In this document: piece after piece, positions 28,017-33,236 of the stretch | Position numbering within the stretch: position 1 is the stretch's first letter | Layout: each line of letters starts with the position of its first letter | Position numbers and translations under genes: made by a program | Notes under the pieces: generated by a model | Database searches by the model: none | Told to the model about the DNA's origin: nothing | What the model saw: only the letters and a program-made list of their open reading frames with translations | Assembly: GCA_012800055.1 (NCBI GenBank) | Contig: JAAZKA010000105.1 | Coordinates: 1 to 33,236, forward strand | Direction of reading: 5' to 3' | Source of the DNA: Clostridiales bacterium | GTDB taxonomy: Bacteria > Bacillota > Clostridia > Oscillospirales > QAMX01 | DNA length: 33,236 bases

Positions 28017-28150
28017 GGTATCATCCTTTTTAGATTCGTCTTTTTATTATATCACAGCACCCACGCGAACGCAAGTATTTTTTGATGCGCGTGAAAAAAT
28101 CGCACCGTCCCCTGATTCCCGCCGCGTCGTTCCTGTACCCGGACATGGAG

Positions 28151-28181
28151 GCGCCCTCCGACACGATTGCATCGGAGGGCG
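28151..28181. terminator. Strong hairpin between SBP and prfB genes, possible terminator
   Basis: GCGCCCTCCGA-cacgattgca... paired with TCGGAGGGCGC; weak T-tract only. Confidence 0.5.
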
Positions 28182-28219
28182 CTTTATATTGCGGGACAGG
28201 TTTCACGCTTTCTGAGGGA

Positions 28220-29878
28220 TTACTGCTCGGCGCGCCACGCATCGAGCTGGCTCTGAACCTCGGCGACGATCTTCTCAGCGCCGTTGTCATTCAGCTTCTT
28301 GGCGAAGTCAGCCAGACGGGCATCAACATCGGTGACCATACCTGTGATGAGGTCGGTGTTGTACTCGGCGATGACAGAGGCGCAGGCGGAGACTTCGTTC
28401 TCGATGGCGGTGTTGTCTACGACGAAGCCCATGCTCGGGGAGGCGGCGGCAGACTGGTTCATCTGATCGAGGTAGACGAAGAAGTTGGAATCCTGCTCAA
28501 CCGGCAGCAGGCAGGTGAAAAGGTTGCCCTGCTCGGCATGATACCAGAGGTAGAAGCCATCGGTGTCACGGGTTTCCTTATTTTCGTTGAGGGTGCCCTT
28601 GAAGTCAACGCGATCCTTACCATCGACCTGGACGCGCTTCCAGTACTCGCCTTCGATACCGAAGCGGAGGGTGGTGGAGACGTCGACGTCGGAGAACACG
28701 AGCTCCATGAGCATCATGGCGCGTTCCTTATTCTCGGAAGCAGCGGCAATGGCCTGCATGACGGCCTGGATGTAACCGGTGTAGGTGAACGCAACAGTCG
28801 GCTGGATCAGACCCTGCTTGTAGTTCTCGTACTGGTTTTCGTCAACGGCGACGAGACCCCAAGTATACCTGGAGAACATCTTGCCGGAATTGCGGATAAC
28901 GTTCTCGGTGTCCCAGTTCCTCTGGTCGTACGGAACGATACCATCGGTGACCCACTTGGTGACGAGCTTGATGGCGTCAGCGTATTCCTGGGAAGCGTAG
29001 ACGTTGAAGACCTTGGTGCCGTTGGCATACTCATCCTCGACGAAGGACGGGGTGCCGGGGATGGAGTTGTAAGCCAGAGAGGAAAGCTGATCGGCTTCGA
29101 AGTAGATGTGCAGGGTGTCACGCAGGATGTTGAGCGGAATCTTATCCTTTACATACTCCGGATGAGCAGCGTCACGGGCATCGCGAACCTTGTAGTAGAA
29201 CTCGTCGAGCTCCTTGGCGACAGACCACTTGATACTGAGCAGCTCTTCTTCCATGCCCAGCTCTTCCATCATGGACTTGTTGTAGATGAGACCCATCGTG
29301 ACAGCGACGTCCTTGTAGGTCGGCATCGCGTAGATTTCGCCCTTGATGCTCGCGCCGTTCCAGACGTACTCAGGAATGGAGGAATAGGTAATAGGGGCAT
29401 ATTCCTTCAGCAGGTCGGTAATCGGGGTGAAGGCGCCGCGGTTGTACCAGACGCCGAACGGCAGACAGCTGATGGAGGTAAAGAGGACATCCATCGGCTG
29501 GCCGGCGCTCAGGGCGGCGGTGGCGTTCTGCTCGTACTCGGCAGCGCCCCACCACTTATAATCGACGGTGGCGTTGATTTTTTCCTGGAACATGGTGTTG
29601 AGGTGATCGGCGACCTTTAGTCTGTTCTCGCCGGCGTCGGGCGCGAACGCACCGGAGGCGTTATACCAGGTCAGGGTCACGGCGTCGAGAGCACCGGTGC
29701 CGGCTGCGGTCGTCGCGGCAGCGGTGGTCGCAGCAGCGGTCGTCGCGGCGGCGGTCGTCGCAGCGGCAGTGGTCGCGGCGGCGGTTGTGGTCTTGCCCGT
29801 GCCGGACTGGCAGCCGGTCAGTGCGAGACTGAGAATCATGACGAGTGCGAGGGTCAGCGTCAGAATCTTGCGTGTCAT
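28220..29878 (-). CDS. Extracellular solute-binding lipoprotein of a carbohydrate ABC transporter
   Basis: Signal peptide with lipobox (LALTGC), low-complexity TTAAA linker, SBP-like body (VTLTWYNASGAF..., KGEIYAMPTYKDVAVTMGLIYNKSMMEELG...); directly downstream of two permease genes. Confidence 0.9.
   Translation of the reverse strand: MTRKILTLTLALVMILSLALTGCQSGTGKTTTAAATTAAATTAAATTAAATTAAATTAAGTGALDAVTLTWYNASGAFAPDAGENRLKVADHLNTMFQEKINATVDYKWWGAAEYEQNATAALSAGQPMDVLFTSISCLPFGVWYNRGAFTPITDLLKEYAPITYSSIPEYVWNGASIKGEIYAMPTYKDVAVTMGLIYNKSMMEELGMEEELLSIKWSVAKELDEFYYKVRDARDAAHPEYVKDKIPLNILRDTLHIYFEADQLSSLAYNSIPGTPSFVEDEYANGTKVFNVYASQEYADAIKLVTKWVTDGIVPYDQRNWDTENVIRNSGKMFSRYTWGLVAVDENQYENYKQGLIQPTVAFTYTGYIQAVMQAIAAASENKERAMMLMELVFSDVDVSTTLRFGIEGEYWKRVQVDGKDRVDFKGTLNENKETRDTDGFYLWYHAEQGNLFTCLLPVEQDSNFFVYLDQMNQSAAASPSMGFVVDNTAIENEVSACASVIAEYNTDLITGMVTDVDARLADFAKKLNDNGAEKIVAEVQSQLDAWRAEQ
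29699..29788 (-). repeat. Six tandem 15-bp units encoding (TTAAA)5-TTAAG
   Basis: GCx GCx GCx GTx GTx pattern on the plus strand, encoding TTAAA units directly after the lipobox region. Confidence 0.9.
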
Positions 29879-30056
29879 CTGAGAGTTTCCTCCTTTAATT
29901 TTTTATTTCATTCCGTTCGGAAAGAAATACAACAGAGAATATGTTGATATGTTAAGAATATATTATCACATATTACAGAAGTTTAAAATGGACAAAACAG
30001 ACTAATATACTCGACATATCACGCTGTATTATGGGGATAGTGCACAGACAGAGACC

Positions 30057-30971
30057 TCAACCCTTGACGGAGCCTATCGTAAGACCCTGGACGAAGTATT
30101 TCTGGAAGAAGGGGTAGGCGAAGAGGATCGGCGCAACGGTGATGACGGTGATGGCCATACGGGCTGATTCGGTGGGCATATCGTTGAGGATGGCTTTGAT
30201 CTGGTCGTCGTTGAGGTTGGCGGCGTTGTTTTTAATAAAGCTGATGCTGTCCATGATACGGGTGAGCATGGTATTCAGAGGCGTGAGCTTCGGTTCGGTG
30301 ATGTAAAGCTTGCCGGTGAACCAGTCGTTCCAGTTGCCGACAACCTTGAACAGACCGATGGTGGCAAGTCCGGCTTTGAACAGAGGCAGGACGATCTGGA
30401 AGTAGATGCGGAAATGTCCCGCGCCGTCGATCTTGGCTGCCTCGAACAGGCTGTCGGGGATCGAGGAGGTGATGAAGGTGCGCAGGATAACGCAGCTATA
30501 GAAGCTCATGAGGCCGGGGAAAATAAAGATCCAGAAGGTGTTGTACATGCCGAGGTACTGGACGTTGAGAATGTAGGAAGGCACCAGACCGCCGGAGAAA
30601 AGCATGGTGAAGAACGCAAACAGGGTTATGGCGCGCCGGGCCTTGAAATTTTTCTGCGCGAGGACATAGGCGAACATGGACATGACGAACAGGGAGAGCA
30701 CGGTATTGACGACGGTATAGGCGATGGTCACCTTATAACCGTTGGCAATCTGGGTGCCGGTTTTGGCAAGGTGGCGGTAAGCGACGGTGGTCCACTCGGA
30801 GGGCCAGAAGGTATAGCCCTGATAGGCGAGGGAGGAGGAGCTGGAGAGAGAGATGACAACGACGAGGACGAGCGGGGCGACGCACAGAATTGCGCTAATC
30901 GTCAGGAGGACGGAAAGCGCGATGTTCCACCCCGGCGAGATCGAGTTTAAGCGGTTATATGTTTTAGCCAT
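30057..30971 (-). CDS. Carbohydrate ABC transporter permease (YtcP/AraQ-like)
   Basis: Multiple TM segments; EAAKIDGAGHFRIYFQIVLPLFKAGLATIGLF (EAA loop); C-terminal YPFFQKYFVQGLTIGSVKG. Confidence 0.93.
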   Translation of the reverse strand: MAKTYNRLNSISPGWNIALSVLLTISAILCVAPLVLVVVISLSSSSSLAYQGYTFWPSEWTTVAYRHLAKTGTQIANGYKVTIAYTVVNTVLSLFVMSMFAYVLAQKNFKARRAITLFAFFTMLFSGGLVPSYILNVQYLGMYNTFWIFIFPGLMSFYSCVILRTFITSSIPDSLFEAAKIDGAGHFRIYFQIVLPLFKAGLATIGLFKVVGNWNDWFTGKLYITEPKLTPLNTMLTRIMDSISFIKNNAANLNDDQIKAILNDMPTESARMAITVITVAPILFAYPFFQKYFVQGLTIGSVKG

Positions 30972-31013
30972 AACGACAGTTCCTTTCTTTCTCGATATAG
31001 ATGGGGTATTCGA

Positions 31014-31952
31014 TTAAAACAGCGCGTTATCCGGTTCGATGCGGGAGACGATTTTATTGGAGATGAAGATGAGGATGCAGCCGACGACGGACTGGTAAAG
31101 ACCGGCGGCGGTGGCCATACCGTAGTTAGAAAGGACAGCCATGGCGTTGTAGACGTAAGTATCGATGATGTTGGTGACGGGGTACAGCGTACCGGTATTC
31201 CTAGGGACGGTGTAGAACAGGCCGAAGTCGCCGCGGAAGATACCGCCGATGGCCATGATCAGGAGGATGGTCATCATGGTTTTGAGGTGGGGGATGGTGA
31301 TATAACGGGCCTGCTGGACCTTTGAGGCACCGTCGAGCATGGCGGCTTCGTAGTACTCCTGGGAAATCCCGGAGATGGCGGCGAGGTAGACGATGGCGGA
31401 GTAGCCGACGCCCTTCCACATAGTGACGACGACGAGGATCAATGGCCAGGGTTTGACCTCCATATACCAGTTGGTACGCTCGGGACCTCCGAAGAACGCG
31501 ACAATCTTATTCAGAAAGCCGTTGTTGGCGGAGAGGAACGCGAAGGCGATGATGGCGACGACGGGCCAGGAGAGGAAGTGAGGCATAATAAAGATGGTCT
31601 GGAGGGTCTTGGCGAGCTTGCGCGAAATCAGCTCGGACAGCAGCAGCGCCAGCAGCACGGCGAGGAACATGTTCAGTACAATGAACACGGCGTTGTAGCA
31701 GACCGTGTTGCGGGTGATGACCCAGGCGTCGGTGGAATAGAACAGGAACTTGAAGTTATCCAGTCCAACCCAGGGGCTTGTAAAAATTCCCTTGCGCAGG
31801 TCGAGCTTTTGGAACGCCATGACCAGACCGATCATCGGCAGATACGAGAAGATCAACAGGCACAAAAGTCCGGGCAGAGCCATCAGATACAGCGGAATAT
31901 CGTCCACCCAGCGGGGCCTCAGGTGTCTTTCCTTTTTCTGTGTAACATTCAT
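31014..31952 (-). CDS. ABC transporter permease (LplB/YteP-like)
   Basis: Multiple TM segments; YYEAAMLDGASKVQQARYITIPHLKTMMTILLIMAIG (EAA loop); C-terminal SNKIVSRIEPDNALF. Confidence 0.93.
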   Translation of the reverse strand: MNVTQKKERHLRPRWVDDIPLYLMALPGLLCLLIFSYLPMIGLVMAFQKLDLRKGIFTSPWVGLDNFKFLFYSTDAWVITRNTVCYNAVFIVLNMFLAVLLALLLSELISRKLAKTLQTIFIMPHFLSWPVVAIIAFAFLSANNGFLNKIVAFFGGPERTNWYMEVKPWPLILVVVTMWKGVGYSAIVYLAAISGISQEYYEAAMLDGASKVQQARYITIPHLKTMMTILLIMAIGGIFRGDFGLFYTVPRNTGTLYPVTNIIDTYVYNAMAVLSNYGMATAAGLYQSVVGCILIFISNKIVSRIEPDNALF

Positions 31953-32126
31953 GCGGCATCCTCCTTAATGCTTATGACAGACGACATCTGAAACGAGAGG
32001 GGATAAAAAAACACGCGCTTAAATGTACGCATCCTCCGCTTCATCGCAGCGCATCCGTAATGCACTTATATTAACACATTGTTAGCATAATTACAATAGA
32101 CATAATATCCAATTTCAACAATATGT

Positions 32127-32140
32127 TATTGTGCACAATA
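32127..32140. promoter_or_regulatory. Candidate operator palindrome in the divergent intergenic region
   Basis: Perfect 14-bp palindrome TATTGTGCACAATA in an AT-rich region between the ABC operon and the right-edge gene. Confidence 0.45.
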
Positions 32141-32278
32141 GCCAATTTTTCGTGCGTTTTGCCGAAAGAGCCCCCTTTTCTTCCTGAGTATTACAGCTTT
32201 ATTACCATCAAAATCTCCAATTCTTTCAAACTCCGCTCCTCTCCCATCTCCGGCGAGTGGATATTTTGACACCGGTAC

Positions 32279-32307
32279 TTGTATTCTTTGACTTTATGTG
32301 GTATCAT
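32279..32307 (+). promoter_or_regulatory. Predicted promoter for the right-edge CDS
   Basis: TTGTAT - 17 bp - TATCAT. Confidence 0.6.
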
Positions 32308-32364
32308 ATGCACAAACGTATTCTGTCCAAATGTTCATGAGATATGGAAAGGCGGCGTTTCCCT

Positions 32365-33236
32365 ATGCGTACCGACTGTACAAAGCTGTTCAAAACGGCA
32401 CCCGGCATCCGCATCCTGCGGCTGACCCCGGAGGATTCCGCGCATTCGAATATCTACCCCGAGACTCCCGTCTGGCTCACCGACCGGCGGCGGTTCCTCA
32501 TCACAGGCGACAGCGGCTACATGATTGCCTCCCTCGACGGCGACGCCCCCGTCACCATCCTCCCGCGCGTTTTGCCCGACGGCTCGCGTCCGACTTCGGT
32601 GTGCATTTCTCTTGACGGCGCGTGGTTCTACCACCTGCGCGTACAAGGCACGGGCCTTACCTCCACATCCTCCCTCTGGCGCATCAATACCGAGACGTTT
32701 GCGGAGGAGCATATCATGGACACCCCGTACTTTCTCGACGGTTATCATCCGTCGCGCTGGTACGGCATCGGCACCATCTCGTCGGACGGCGAGCGCTTCG
32801 CATCGTCGGCCTTTCTCGGTGACGGCACCTACGCCAACGCACCCGCCGGTTTGATCGTCTGGGACATGCCGCAGGAAGAGGTTCGTCTGGTTGCGATGGA
32901 CACCGCGTTCGGCAACGCGCATCTGCAGTACTGCAGGTCCCATGACCCGGAGCTGTCGCACGACCTGCTCATCCAGATGAACCACGGGATGCAGCTTGCG
33001 CCGGACGGTACCTGCACGCTCAGTCAGGAGCCGCTGCCGACCGGTCTCGGCGTCGATATCCACGTCATCCGCGACGACGGCACCCATTGGCGCGACCTGC
33101 CCTGGGGACGCGACGGCATCGAGTCGTGTATCGGGCATCAGGCGTGGCGTTCCGATACCGGCGCGTGCATCACGGTGCTGCTGGAGAATGCCGACCCGAC
33201 GTACGGTCTCGCGCCGAACACCCGGCAGCACATCTG
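32365..33236 (+). CDS. Oligogalacturonate-lyase-like (PL22-like) beta-propeller protein, truncated by the right edge
   Basis: Frame read manually and open to the edge: MRTDCTKLFKTAPGIRILRLTPEDSAHSNIYPETPVWLTDRRRFLITG...DGYHPSRWYGIGTISSDGERF...IHVIRDDGTHWRDLPWGRDGIESCIGHQAWRSDTGA... Propeller-like 'SxDGxxF' units and a GHQxW motif. Alternative in-frame ATG at 32344. Confidence 0.7.
   Translation, partial: MRTDCTKLFKTAPGIRILRLTPEDSAHSNIYPETPVWLTDRRRFLITGDSGYMIASLDGDAPVTILPRVLPDGSRPTSVCISLDGAWFYHLRVQGTGLTSTSSLWRINTETFAEEHIMDTPYFLDGYHPSRWYGIGTISSDGERFASSAFLGDGTYANAPAGLIVWDMPQEEVRLVAMDTAFGNAHLQYCRSHDPELSHDLLIQMNHGMQLAPDGTCTLSQEPLPTGLGVDIHVIRDDGTHWRDLPWGRDGIESCIGHQAWRSDTGACITVLLENADPTYGLAPNTRQHI

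Noticed and set aside
28082-29620. 512-aa plus-strand ORF opposite the solute-binding protein
   Set aside because: Antisense shadow; the minus strand encodes a clear lipoprotein with lipobox and operon context.
29697-29882. Val/Ala repeat plus-strand ORF (MPAAVVAAAVVAAAVV...)
   Set aside because: Reverse-strand translation of the SBP TTAAA linker repeat.

Overview
This 33.2 kb GC-rich bacterial window (probably Clostridia/Firmicutes-like, inferred from gene content) combines housekeeping genes (apgM, ybaK, typA, prfB, a TetM-like GTPase, a metallophosphoesterase) with carbohydrate-utilisation genes. The most unusual region is 5.8-20.2 kb. It is a plus-strand, operon-like array with a good sigma-A-type promoter upstream and a strong bidirectional terminator downstream. 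It encodes FIVE divergent paralogs (~704-729 aa, here P1-P5) of a predicted cytoplasmic multi-blade beta-propeller protein with no recognisable signal peptide. They are interleaved with two PHP-domain metallohydrolase paralogs and a GH27-type alpha-galactosidase-like enzyme. The paralogs share His-rich motifs (PHSK[FL]HTSINF, EWMPFGHHNxxWEG[FY]PGSQ, ESIYGAKYDP, GFMRGHxYS), an invariant inter-domain linker (GEExTExNPFQ) and a second-half motif (PEATGRRYRAxASA). I cannot assign them to a characterised family from sequence alone. A divergent minus-strand group (apgM, GH13 amylase, DUF4832/GH42-like) lies to the left. To the right are a minus-strand ABC sugar-type importer (two permeases and a lipoprotein SBP with a TTAAA repeat linker), a Gfo/Idh/MocA oxidoreductase and, at the right edge, a truncated plus-strand oligogalacturonate-lyase-like propeller. 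No tRNA, rRNA, CRISPR array or transposase was recognised. All family calls are by eye from motifs; no searches were run.
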